This document shows, one piece after another, positions 1 to 10,500 of a stretch of DNA of 64,000 bases (the stretch's first letter is position 1; each line of letters starts with the position of its first letter). Below the pieces are notes generated by a model, which saw nothing but the letters and a program-made list of their open reading frames with translations, did not search any database and was not told the origin of the DNA. The stretch is from Pilatotrama ljubarskyi. Its lineage: Eukaryota; Basidiomycota; Agaricomycetes; Polyporales; Polyporaceae. The position numbers and the translations under genes are program-made. The stretch lies in assembly GCA_022385805.1 (NCBI GenBank), contig MU277687.1, forward strand, positions 154,245-218,244, given 5' to 3'.

Positions 1-779
1 TGGAGTACGGCGCGGGTTAGTCTCATCGCCGATGATGACGAGTGAGTCTCGGAGTGGTCTCGGAGTCCGATCGGACCGATCGGGTTCCGAAAGGCGCCGG
101 ACCGGAAGGGTCCGCACGGGCGCTAACAGTCGGCATCGAGGGCGCCCATAGCAATGATCTGGCGACAGTGACGGATGGCGTCTTGGGCTTGGGGAGCGAG
201 AGGCTGAGCGACGTCGAAGCGGAGTTGCAGTAAGTCGCGAAGGAGGAAGACCTGGGCATGAGCGCCGCGGTTGAGGTGACGAGTGTGAAGGAAAGACCAT
301 AGCGCAGCGGCGGACGTCGTAGGCGGAAGGTGTTCGAGCTCGTACTCCGAACATTGGATGCGAATAAAGGCCTGGACATGGCGATCATTGATGACCCAGT
401 TGCGCGCGTCGTCGAGACGGGTAGCGCGAGGGGGGCAGGGATAGCCGGGAGTCAGGTAGAGGTCGAGACAGCCGCAGACGGAGAGGACGTTGGTGATGCC
501 GCGTTTCCATTTACGATAGTTGCCGGTGTTGAGATCGAGGAGGTCAGCGACGGGCCACTGCATGAGCATGCTGGGCGGGATGACGGTCCAAGTGATCGGC
601 TCGGGATCGGGGGCGGGGACCGAAGAAGACACCGGAGCCGGCGGGGGGAACGCCGGAAGAGGCGAAGGGGTTAGGGTGCCCAGATCGGAAAGGGAGGCGA
701 TCGAGCCCGGGTCGACGTCATCGTCGTGAACCGAAGTGGTCAGAGCGTCACTGAGGGCAACAGATCGGGGGATGGTCAT
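1..779 (-). pseudogene. copia-type gag polyprotein fragment with a frame break
   Basis: The likely start Met is at 779 (MTIPRSVALSDAL). The protein has an acidic/proline-rich leader, then a gag core with LLDLNTGNYRKWKRGI and LWSFLHTRHL, which fits the UBN2/copia gag family (substrate-like W-x-x-W region, helical capsid part). The frame hits a stop at 123-125 after IIAMGALDADC. A neighbouring frame then continues sensibly to the left edge (RLLAPVRTLPVRRL ... LRDSLVIIGD), so a one-base frameshift near 125-140 looks more likely than a true end. Gag-pol in this family is one long frame, so the break suggests a decayed copy. A sequence error is the alternative. Confidence 0.65.
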
Positions 780-959
780 GTTGAAAAGAGGGCAGAGGGC
801 ACCGACGGCGTGAGCTGGGGGAGAACGCCAGGGATGCCGGGGACAGCGACGAGCGCGAGGAGCGTGAAAACGAGACACGAGAAGAAAGCACACGTAGGAT
901 GGGTGCGGGGTGCCGGGGCTGCGGTACAGGGTTTGATCACAACGCGTCGCGGGATCAAA

Positions 960-976
960 CGCAACGGCTCATAACC
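960..976 (-). other. Primer-binding site, half-tRNA-Met type
   Basis: The minus strand reads GGTTATGAGCCGTTGCG directly after the LTR. It is complementary to an anticodon stem-loop containing CTCATAACC, the CAU anticodon loop of a methionine tRNA. Copia-like elements are known to prime from a cleaved initiator-tRNA fragment rather than from the 3' CCA end. The pairing is seen in the sequence; the identity of the host tRNA is inferred. Confidence 0.65.
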
Positions 977-1243
977 TGTTAATTCCTGTATACCGGTCAG
1001 CCGGGACCGTCTCAGATGGTAGGGGAACCAGCTGTATTGTACCTGTATACCGGTCAGCCGGGACCGTCTAGGTACAACGTGAGTGAGGTATCGTAATGGT
1101 ACGTAGCGGGGACACATACCTCAGATGGTAGGGGAACCAGCTGAGGTACGGCCATGCGTGATGCGGGTATATAAGTACGGGCGCTTAGGGGAAGCGATTA
1201 GGACGAAGCCGAACCACGATGTCAGAGCATCGCGATTCTAACA
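977..1243 (-). repeat. 5' LTR of the copia-like element (267 bp)
   Basis: On the plus strand the segment begins TGTTAATTCC and ends GATTCTAACA, so it has the TG...CA ends and short TGTTA/TAACA inverted termini of an LTR. It sits immediately beside the primer-binding site. Two internal direct repeats are visible. A 28-bp unit beginning CCTGTATACC occurs at 985-1012 and 1042-1069. A 24-bp unit beginning CTCAGATGGT occurs at 1011-1034 and 1120-1143. The outer boundary is inferred from the inverted termini alone, because the partner LTR is outside the window. Confidence 0.7.
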
Positions 1244-2407
1244 GGTTGATGTGTCAGTACACTACCTGCTGCGAGGCCCCCGATCACGCTCCTCATCGTC
1301 GCCATATCAGTTCTGCAAGCCGTGTTTCCCCACTACGATTCGGCGGTGTACGAGAATCGCAACTCACAAGAAGCTGGCAGCTGTGGGAGCATCAGTTCAA
1401 GGTGTGAGGTCGGCAATGACACCGCAAAATTGGAGAGGACGGCCGAATCGGAGAGCCGCGCCTCGCTCTCGATACGAGAGGCCGAAGAGCTGATGGAGCG
1501 TATGGCGGACCATTAATTACGCTCCTACGGCACCATCCACCTCACTCGCGGGCTCACGCGCAGGGCGGTGGTGCGTTCATCTTCCCCACCACACGGTTTC
1601 CTTCCGCTGACGCGCGGGGTAGGACTAGCTCGCAAACGTAGCGTCCGTCACTCTTTACTGGTTGATATATACCGTCTTGGATACCGGACACGCCTGCATG
1701 GCACGGTCGACCTGCGGTCGACCTTGCTCCGGAATATTGTAGATTCAACTGCGCTACGCGCCATGATCGCTCAGTGTGCTCTCCCCTATGACAACATGCG
1801 TTCACGTACCGTGTCGCCCTTTTATGCAACGTTTCATTGGCTCCTTCGTTCTTCGCTGTAATCTGGTCTAATGCCATCGTTTCCTTGTGGTATGCACCGG
1901 TGTTATCTGCTACAAATTCGCCTGAGGGTCGAATCTGTTAGGAGCAGCTTGATCTCACGCACCCTTTTGGCTACGAAACGGTGAGCGAACATTTGGCAGA
2001 CCTGTGTGTTTCGCCGCATGATGCACGAGGGAGTAGGTTCAGAGCAGACGGCAGCATGATCTCTTATCGAACATATTTGAACCTGCATGCAGGCATGTAC
2101 CCGCCCATAATCCAGCGCTGTGATTGTTGTTTTTCTCTAGAGCTTATGCTGTGGCATTGTCTCTTGTAAGTATTTGCCTCAGCCAACTTCGACACACCCG
2201 TGCCCACTAAGGCGTGAATCGAGGGCACACGTCCTGTCGGAATCTGACGTTGATTTGCGGGCGTGTTCTCTTCAGTGAGACAACAAGAGCAATACGAAGA
2301 GTCATTGCGGATCCCGAGAAGCAAGACCTTACGCCTTCCCTGGGCGGACACCAATGCCACGAAGCCCCAAAAGCGATGCTATCAGCACCCCTGTATGCGC
2401 CCATGTT
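1244..2407. other. Intergenic, no gene recognised
   Basis: About 1.16 kb lies between the copia LTR and the 3' end of the aryl-alcohol dehydrogenase gene. Only short unrelated open frames (up to about 130 codons) are present, with no recognisable protein motif. It may be the promoter or 3' flank of neighbours, or decayed repeat sequence. Confidence 0.5.
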
Positions 2408-3909
2408 CTACTTCGTTGGGACTGGGTGGATAGGCTCCTGGGCCGGCCACTTATCAAAATGGCCCGCGGCGGCGAATAGGCCCTGGTACCGCGACCCATT
2501 TCCCTACCAAGACCACCATGTATCAGCCAGTGCACTTAGTTTCCGAAGAAAAGGAGGACGCGCACAATCATCGTGTGCGGGAAGCCGGGATCGAATGGCA
2601 CAGCGTCTTTGATCCTCTTCACATGCTCTTCCGTGAGCGCAATGTCGAGTGCGTCGAGGTTGCTTAGCAGATGCTCGACCTTCCGCCCGCCGACGAGCGG
2701 GAAGACATACGGCGTCTTCTGCATCAGATATGCGATGGCGACTGCATGCCATCAATCGGTCAGCTATCCGGGGGAGAGCAGCGCAGGGCGTAGTATGCGC
2801 TCACCAGCCTGGATGCTCTTCGTCCCGACCTCACCAGCAATTTCCTCCAGGACCTTTGAGACCCTCTTCTCGGTCTCGTTGCGCTCCCACTCAGAACCAA
2901 CCATAGTACGACCTTGCAACCACAGGTCAGCACGGGTTGACGACCTGACGCACAGGGCAAGCCTTGCCTTTCTCGCCAGTCTTACGGCGCCGCTCCTCTT
3001 CCTCATCCGTCCTAAGCTTTCCGCCGGCAAGCACATTCCAAGGGGCGAGAGCGAGTCCTTCCGCACGCGCCATAGGGATGATGTCACGCTCGAAGTCGCG
3101 CTGGAGGACATTCCATGCACCTTGGTAGATCACAAAGGGTGTCTTGCCGCTCATGCGCGCGTACGTGTTGGCCTTGGAAACGACCCACGCCGGGGTATCG
3201 GAGATTCCCTGAGCGCAGGTAAGAACGTGCTAATCCTGACCAGTGACGTGGGGTAAACCGACGTACGAGGTACAACACCTTCCCAGATGCGACCAGATGG
3301 TGGAGTCCGCTCATTACTTCTTCCACGCTTGTGCTGTAATCTCACTGCATATAGTCAGCATTTTGATCACACATTGGGTACGCCACTATGCGTACCCAGT
3401 GTAGGTAGAGAATGTCAATATACGACGTTCTGAGCTTTTTGAGGGAGGCATCGACGGAGACGCGCATAGACTTCATGCTATTCCCAACAAATGCCGAGTG
3501 CTGCTTGATATCGGTCTTTCCGCGCTTGAAGTCGGTGGTATACTATTCGAGCAACACGTCAGAAGCATTTTCTCTTTATGCGCAGACACTCGCTGACCTT
3601 CGTTGCAACGACGATCTGGTCGCGGATGCCTCGCAACTCCATCCATTCGCCGATGAACGCCTCAGAGGTCTCATCTTGGTAGTTGTTCGCGGTGTCGATG
3701 AAGTTCCCGCCGGCGCCGTAGAAAGCATCAAGCAGCTCAAAGCTGGACTCCTTCGTCATGGCGCCCATTCCGAACTTGTCCCACTGGTCGCCGATGCTCA
3801 TTGCGCCAAGGGCGATGGGTGAGACGTGTATGCCTGCGAGGGGCGAGAGTTGGCGATGACGGCCGAGCTTAGTCGGCGGCGGAGGAGGCGGGGCAAAGAG
3901 AGACAACAT
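2408..3909 (-). pseudogene. Aryl-alcohol dehydrogenase (AAD14-like aldo/keto reductase) with one in-frame stop
   Basis: This is an NADP-dependent aldo/keto reductase of the fungal AAD family, which interconverts aryl aldehydes and alcohols during lignin and aromatic metabolism. Seven exons can be joined: 3909-3598, 3542-3396, 3344-3267, 3208-2968, 2912-2805, 2741-2566 and 2503-2408. Visible hallmarks are [17 protein letters not shown] (catalytic Asp and Tyr), QIVVATK (catalytic Lys), DILYLHW (catalytic His), GKVLYL/GISDTPAW, VIYQGAWNVLQRD, PLVGGRKVEHL, and the family C-terminus ending AAGHFDKWPAQEP. The third exon starts TGA GAT TAC where relatives have Trp-Asp (expected TGG), so the frame carries one stop at 3344-3342. 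Intron 4 (2967-2913) is best read as GC-AG. Everything else is intact, so decay would be recent, or the stop is a sequence error. Confidence 0.8.
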
Positions 3910-4911
3910 TGCGGATGCTGGTCAGAGATATTGGGAGGTCGAATGAGGGGTGGACTCGCGCAGGAACACTCAGTGGGCCTTTTGAATATTTCTCGAGCAG
4001 GCCATTCCAAGAATACACACCCTCGATCCACGCCCTCAGGTGACGGAGAGCAACTGCGGCATGCGTCATTAGCACAGAGAGCTGTCGCGATGAAGTCATC
4101 GAGCGGCCCGAGTGTGCATAGTGAGAGGACTGATTACTCTGTCTGGACGTCGCAGTGGTGCTGCTTACTCGGCCGCAGTGAGACTGCTTAGAGGGCATAG
4201 TATACGGCGAGCTCGGGCATCCTGTCAAGCTTCTGCGACATAGTAGCATATATCAGAGCTCGAACACGCAGATCGGTCTCTCGTTGGGCGAAAAGGTCTG
4301 GCAAGTACAGTCGTCTGTCCAAGAAGTTCCTTCAGCAATGCCTGAGCCCGCACGAGTGGCAGCCTTAGCGCAGAGCTCGAAAGTAGTTTGTTTGAGTCTC
4401 TGAGACGTATGAGAGTCTGAGGACGTTTACATGGCGGCTCGGGTGTGTGTTACATACCAGCGCAAGAGTCTAGAGCTCACGGGAGGTTGTCGACCAAAAT
4501 GAACTGCAAGCGATCGCGAAGTCAATCTGAGCAGCAGCTCGGCACAGCCACCTGCAGGGTGAGCCACGTGCTCTCAAGCGCCATAACGCCTGGCATGGGC
4601 GCTTACAGCATGCTACCGCCACCGTGAGCTGCAGTCGCGTCTCCGTTCCTTGCAACGACCTCAGTCGCCCTAGCTGCTGCATGGAAAATACTCTATATCC
4701 TTTGCCATATTAACCTAGGCTTGGATACTGCTGCTGGCTCCCAGGGGCTAGACCGCGACCGCGGCCGAGGGAGGAACGTGGGATCCAAGACTTGGTTGTA
4801 AGAACACCGTCTCATAACCCCGGAACACCGGATTGCACGGTACGTGGTTCCAACGCGATTATCATCGAGGTTCTTGACAGAGCATTGCAGCGGCTGTGTA
4901 AACGCGACATC
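3910..4911. other. Divergent intergenic region between AAD and METTL14-like genes
   Basis: About 1 kb separates two genes transcribed away from each other, so both promoters should be here. Open frames in it are short and resemble nothing known. A frame in phase with the METTL14-like gene extends upstream to 4792, but the added residues look non-coding. Confidence 0.45.
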
Positions 4912-7213
4912 ATGAGCGCAACAACCACGGAATGTCTCGCGTCCGCGAACGAGCTGCTCGCAGCGCATAACGCCCTTGTCTCTCGCATACGCAACGCCCA
5001 ACGCAACTATCGGAGACAGCTCAGATCAATACCCTCTCCCCCAAACGCGCTTCTGAGACTTCCGCTCATCCCTACTCCACCACGCTCTCCGAGCCCCTCA
5101 CCGCCGTCCTCGCCTGTGATCGCTCCACCACCTAAACCTGCTCGTCCCGATCTCCCACCAGCGAAGCGCGCACGCTACGCGCGGTACAACAACTATGTAC
5201 CGGAAGAGGAGACGATACGGAACGACTACTCTCAACGATATGTCGACGGCGGAGAGTGGCCGCAGAACTGGGTGCTCGGCGCAGACCCGGAACACCGGTT
5301 TGAAGAGTGCGTGTATCTACCTTTGTTCTCTGTGTTGCACCTACCGTATACCTACACGCATATGTCTGGTAGATACCCCAAACAGCAACGGCTACTGGCC
5401 TTGAAGAAGGCTGCGGTCGCTGGACACGCCCTGCCCCCCACTTTCCTCCCCTTCTCTGAGCTCTCCTCCCTCCACCCGTCCAAATTCGACGTCATCCTCA
5501 TCGACCCGCCATTTTCCTCATCCTTCTCCTGGGACGACTTGCAGAACCTGCCGATCCCCGCGCTCGCCGCCGACCCTTCGTTCGTGCTGATGTGGGTGGG
5601 CAGTGGGTCGGGGGAGGGACTGGAGTGCGGACGGGAGGTCATGGCGAAGTGGGGTTTCCGAAGATGCGAAGATATTGTGTGGGTAAAGACTAACAAGACG
5701 ACGAACAAGGGCCCGGGGGTATGTCTCCCAGACAAGAGGCTCAATCCCACGACTAACTTGTGGAGTACCTTAGACCGATCCTCCAACGACCTCACTGCTC
5801 ACACGAACAAAACAACACTGTCTGATGGGTATCCGAGGGACAGTCCGACGCTCCACCGACAGCTGGTTCGTCCATTGCAACGTCGGTACGTCTGTTCCCT
5901 CTCCTCGTATCCTCTTCCCCTTCTTCACCCTCGCGTCGCTTCACTTACTCACGCGCCCGCCCATCCCTAGACACCGACGTCCTCATCTGGGAAGGCGACG
6001 CGTCCGACCCAACGCTCAAGCCGCCGGAGATGTACACTCTCATCGAGAACTTCTGTCTCGGCCTTCGTCGTCTCGAGATCTTCGGCCGCGCACGCACTGC
6101 GCGTCGCGGCTGGGTCACCGTGCTCGCAGAGGGCGAGGAGGAGCGCATCGAGGAGGGTATGTCTCTCGGCGACAGCGACGGTAACGCGCAGGACGGCGCG
6201 ATGCGTTGGGACAGGGACCGCTGGGAGGCGAAGGTCAAGGAGCTTGCAGGCGGCGGGAAGCCAGTCGTGCCCGTCACGCCAGGTACGCTCCCTCACCTCA
6301 TTGTCCGAACGGCCCACTGACGAATGTCCCGCACTCAGAGATCGACGCACTTCGACCGAAGTCGCCCGTCCGCGGCGGCTCCTCCAACCCGAACTCCGGC
6401 ATGCACCCCACGCCCATCCCGGGGAGCGGCGGACCCGGCATGAACACCCCCATGCCCATGACTATGGGGATGGGCATGACCCCAGGCAGCGGCGGGCGCG
6501 GAAGCGGCGGTGGCGGAGGAGGCGGCTTCGGCAACCCCCACCGCGGGATGATGGGCCCGCCGCAGATGTTGCCCATGAACAGCATGGCCGGCGGCCCCGA
6601 CATGGGCGGGATGGGCATGATGGGCTGGGGCGCCGGGCCCGGGGACATGGGCGCGATGGCGGGGCTCGGGATCAACGTCCCCGTCGGCGCGATGGGCATG
6701 AATCCGATGGGCATGGGCATCGGTATGGGTGGCGGGCAGCAGGGTATGGGCTTTGGCGGTGGGATGGGGGGTATGGGTGGAGGAGGAGGGGGAGGCGGCG
6801 GCGGACGGTTTGGCGGCGGGTTCGACGGCGGGATGGGCATGAATGGTGGTGGGGGTGGGATGGGCGGCGGTATGGGCGGCGGAGGGATGGGATGGATGGG
6901 CAACGGTGAAGGACAGTTCATGGATGGGTCCGCAGGAGGAGGGATGTGGGATGGCGGTATGGGCGAGGGCATGATGGGCATGAACGCCATGGGCAACATG
7001 AGCGGCATGGGCCAAGGCATGGGTGGGATGAACGGAATGGGCGGGATGAATGGAATGAACGGTATGGGTCAAGGAATGGGCCAGGGCATGGGCGGCGGCA
7101 TGGGTGCGCCGATGCGGATGGGCATGAACTCGGGGATGGGTGGGAATATGATGGGCATGCAAGGCATGGGTCAGTGGGGTGGGGAGGGATACGAGGGTGG
7201 CTTTGGTGGCTGA
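4912..7213 (+). CDS. METTL14/KAR4-like MT-A70 family protein with Met/Gly-rich tail
   Basis: MT-A70 proteins of the METTL14 branch pair with METTL3/IME4 in the N6-methyladenosine writer; the fungal homologue is KAR4. Introns at 5307-5372, 5719-5773, 5886-5970 and 6283-6338 give a protein of about 679 aa. The N-terminus has a short coiled segment and a Pro-rich stretch. Then come [88 protein letters not shown] residues ([17 protein letters not shown]) and [16 protein letters not shown], in the order found in METTL14. The catalytic-motif position reads DPPF, between the METTL3 DPPW and the animal METTL14 EPPL. The last roughly 280 residues are almost only Gly and Met with a few Asn and Gln. The start at 4912 was chosen because upstream codons look random. 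It converges on the SNF2 gene, with about 320 bp between them. Confidence 0.9.
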
Positions 7214-7532
7214 GTGCAGAGCCAGCAGCTGTTGTACTTGGACTCGGAACTCTGTATGGGACGATCTCGCGCTCGTTGTTGTATATGCCGTTCAATGGAT
7301 GTTTGTACTATACATGCAAACATTGTTGTGCCATGGAAGACAAGCTTTGCGACCAGAAAATGTGGAGCAACAACTGTTGCAGCCGGCCGGTAAACAGAGT
7401 CCTCTAGGTCACATATACATAGCAATACATTATCTACAACAAGGGTCCCACTCGAGACGCCAATTACATGATAATACTACAATCACTCGAGAGCACGAGA
7501 GCAAGAACAACCGGGAGGGTATCATACAACGA

Positions 7533-10500
7533 CTACTGAAGGTGCTTCTTCGCGTAATCGTCCAGTTGTGCAAGGAACGCAGTTTGCTCGTCCAAAGACT
7601 TCTGGGCACTATGCAACTCGTCAGCACCATTCACGGGGAGAGGTAGCCTGATCGAACTGACAACGCCTGAGCAAACTTCGGTAGATCCTCCGGAGATTTC
7701 AGCAGGCCTTGCTCGATGAGAGCTTGCTGACGGATGCGAAGTCTGGCAAAGTCAAGGTCAGTTATTAGAAACAAAGTAAAGGGGATGAGCCCGCACTTGG
7801 AACGAGGACTCGGCGGCGCCTTGTGGTGTTTGCGTCGCGGTGGCCATTCCGGCTCAGGCGACTTATCCTTCTGTCCCTTCTTGCCGGAACCTCGACGTTC
7901 CTTCGTCTGCTTTGCCTTCTTCTTTCTCTCCTGAAGACGGCCTTGTAAGACGATGGCATGTGCACGACGAAAGACGGCTGACCTCGAGCATCTTCTGCAT
8001 CCGCTGTCCCTCTATTGCACTCTCGGCGATGAGGTCGTCATTGCGATGCGTATAATGCACCCCGATCGCATTCAGAGTCTTCTCAATGTCGTTCGGTTTG
8101 TGCTTCACTTCAGGCGGCGCTACACAGACCGCATGAGATTTGGTTATCTCATCGGTGGCACCCAGCTCACTTACCGTCATCGAAGAGCAGAGCACCTAGT
8201 CCGCGGAACTCATCCTGTGACACCATACTGAGTGATCCATGAGGGCGATGAAGACGAGAGACGACTCACGTAATCTTTGCTCGTCTTCGCTTCCTCTTCG
8301 TACACCCACTGGACTTTGTCTTTCTTGGCCTTCGGTGGTTTCGCGCCACCGCCCTTACCACCCATATAGGCGAAAGCCCAGTCCAAGTCGCTGACATGAG
8401 CTCGCTCGATCTGCGCTAGACCTCAGCCGAATGATTCGGAAAGGATCGGGAGGATAGCATACAGCCATCTTGGTAGCCAGTGTGCGTTCATGTAGCTTGA
8501 AGATGTTCTGTATGCCGAACAGCTCTCCTTGCTTCCGCTTGTCTCCTTGGACGCCCTCGAAATATCTGGACACAGATGAGAGGTGCTGCAGATGATAGAT
8601 TATGTACACTTACCGTGTTTGAAGACTAGCGTTGTACCCCACTTGCATCTGCTGCTGCTTGTACACTTGGCGGGCATAGATGAGCTCCTCTATGGAGCCG
8701 GCACCGAGCAATCTGTAGACCGCAACGTCTCTCGTCTGACCAAAGCGGTAGGCCCGATCCATCGCCTGGAGGTCATGGGCAGGGTCTGCGAGAACAGCTA
8801 AGTATGCCTCCGATGCGTCGAGTCTCTATCAAGACTTACTCCAGTTGGGATCTATTGCGAGACGTCAGAAAGATGAAAACTGATGTCCTGTGACATGCTT
8901 ACCGAATACGACGACCTTGTTCGCAGCGGTCAGGTTGAGACCTGTGCCACCAGCCATTGTCGAAATCAAGAATATGAAGACATCGGGATCTTGTTGGAAC
9001 CTATCGATGATCGGCATTCCTATAGAAGACAATCAATCGTCCATGAAACGTCATCGTAGGTATCACCGCGACTCACGCTCAGACTGCTTCGTCGAACCAT
9101 CCAGCTTCACGAAGCCGAGCCCTGGATGGAACATCAACCTAGAGCGCATGCGATCATTGCGGGCAGGATGCATACCTCGATTGTTCAGGTGGAATTCCAG
9201 CATCTCCAGTAGCTTGACGGACTTCGTGAAGATGAGGACCTTGTTTCCACCTTCTCTCTTCCACTCTTTGAGCAAAGTCTCCAGTACCTGTGCAAACGCG
9301 TACTTCAGCTGTATACGGGATTTCTGAGGAAGCAAGATGCTGACCATCCATTTGCCGCAAAATTCAGGCCGGAGCATTGAGGGCCCATACTTGGGGAGCG
9401 GCCCGGTAGGGAAGGCCATCCTGGAGAGCTCTCGGTTGCGGGCGGTCTGCATGACAATGAGCTGGAACTTCACAAACGATGCCAGCGTACACAACGCACT
9501 TGTTCAGTCGTATCCGTCGGCGCTGGAGGAAGCGAACGTCAAGAACGCGTGACTGGAATGATCTGTAGTACCTACATGGCAGAATCAAGGCCAGATGGTT
9601 CGAAATCTTGATCAAGGTTGACATGTACTTGAACAGATCTCCCGGATGAACAGGATGGCAGCATTTCTTCCTCCTGCGAGCGACCGGAAGTCAGGCGCAA
9701 TCTAAAAGAAACAAGGAAGACCCCCTACGCTTTCCTGGAACCACAATCGCAGGGATCGTCCTTGTGAACGAGGTTTGCAACCGCCTCCAAGTTGAGGATC
9801 CGCTTATAGATCTCAATCTGCATGGGCGTGAGTGGGCAGAAGACGACTTGGTCTGTCTTGCGGGGAAGCTACCGTGCCGACCCGGTGAGCCTCTTGGAGA
9901 ACCTACGCGACCTTCCTACACGTACCTGGTCCTGGATGATCTGCTTTGTCCTGCAAGAACATCAGCCGTGATGGAGCGATCGCCCGTAAATGAAGCTACT
10001 TGCCTGCGCAAAAATATATGCGGCAAAAGCTTCTCCGTCAGAAGCTTCGCAACAAGCTGCGAAGAATACGCAAGCTCAGCGGGAATATGCCACCAGGAAA
10101 AGAAAACGCTACATGCCGCAGCTTGAACATGCTCCTCGTCCGAGGCTGATTTGCTCTGGCCGACACGCAGCGGCTTCTCGACGTATATTTCCCACTGCTT
10201 CTTCGTGCCGACGGCACCAGGGTTTGTCCAGTCCAGTACGGTCCAGAGCTCTTCGTACCCGTTCTGAATGACTGCAAGAGATATATTGAGAGCACGTTAA
10301 GAAGTCGCTGACAATCTTCTCTTACCGGTGCCACTCAGTCCAAATCTCCGCGAGCACGCGAACCTGCTGAAGGCTGTCGCCAACTTGGAGCGCGGGTTCT
10401 TGACGCGATGGACTTCATCGATGAAGACGCAGGACCATGGGAGCTCGTCTATCAGGTCAATGTCGATCCTGGCTACTTCGAAGGATGTGATGACTACAAA

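Larger units (their letters stand above)
1..1243 (-). mobile_element. Ty1/copia-type LTR retrotransposon, 5' portion, truncated by window edge
   Basis: The element is read on the minus strand. An LTR at 977-1243 is followed directly by a primer-binding site that matches the anticodon arm of a methionine tRNA, and then by a gag-like coding region. This order, and the half-tRNA primer, are typical of copia-like elements. Integrase, reverse transcriptase and the 3' LTR would lie left of base 1 and cannot be seen. The target-site duplication cannot be checked for the same reason; the bases just outside the LTR are GGTTG (1244-1248). The gag frame appears disrupted, so this copy may be inactive. 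Confidence 0.8.

Noticed and set aside
6298..7162. Long minus-strand frames of 240 and 275 codons rich in Pro/Ile or His/Ala
   Set aside because: They are mirror frames of the Met/Gly-rich METTL14-like tail; strong composition bias keeps the other strand free of stops.
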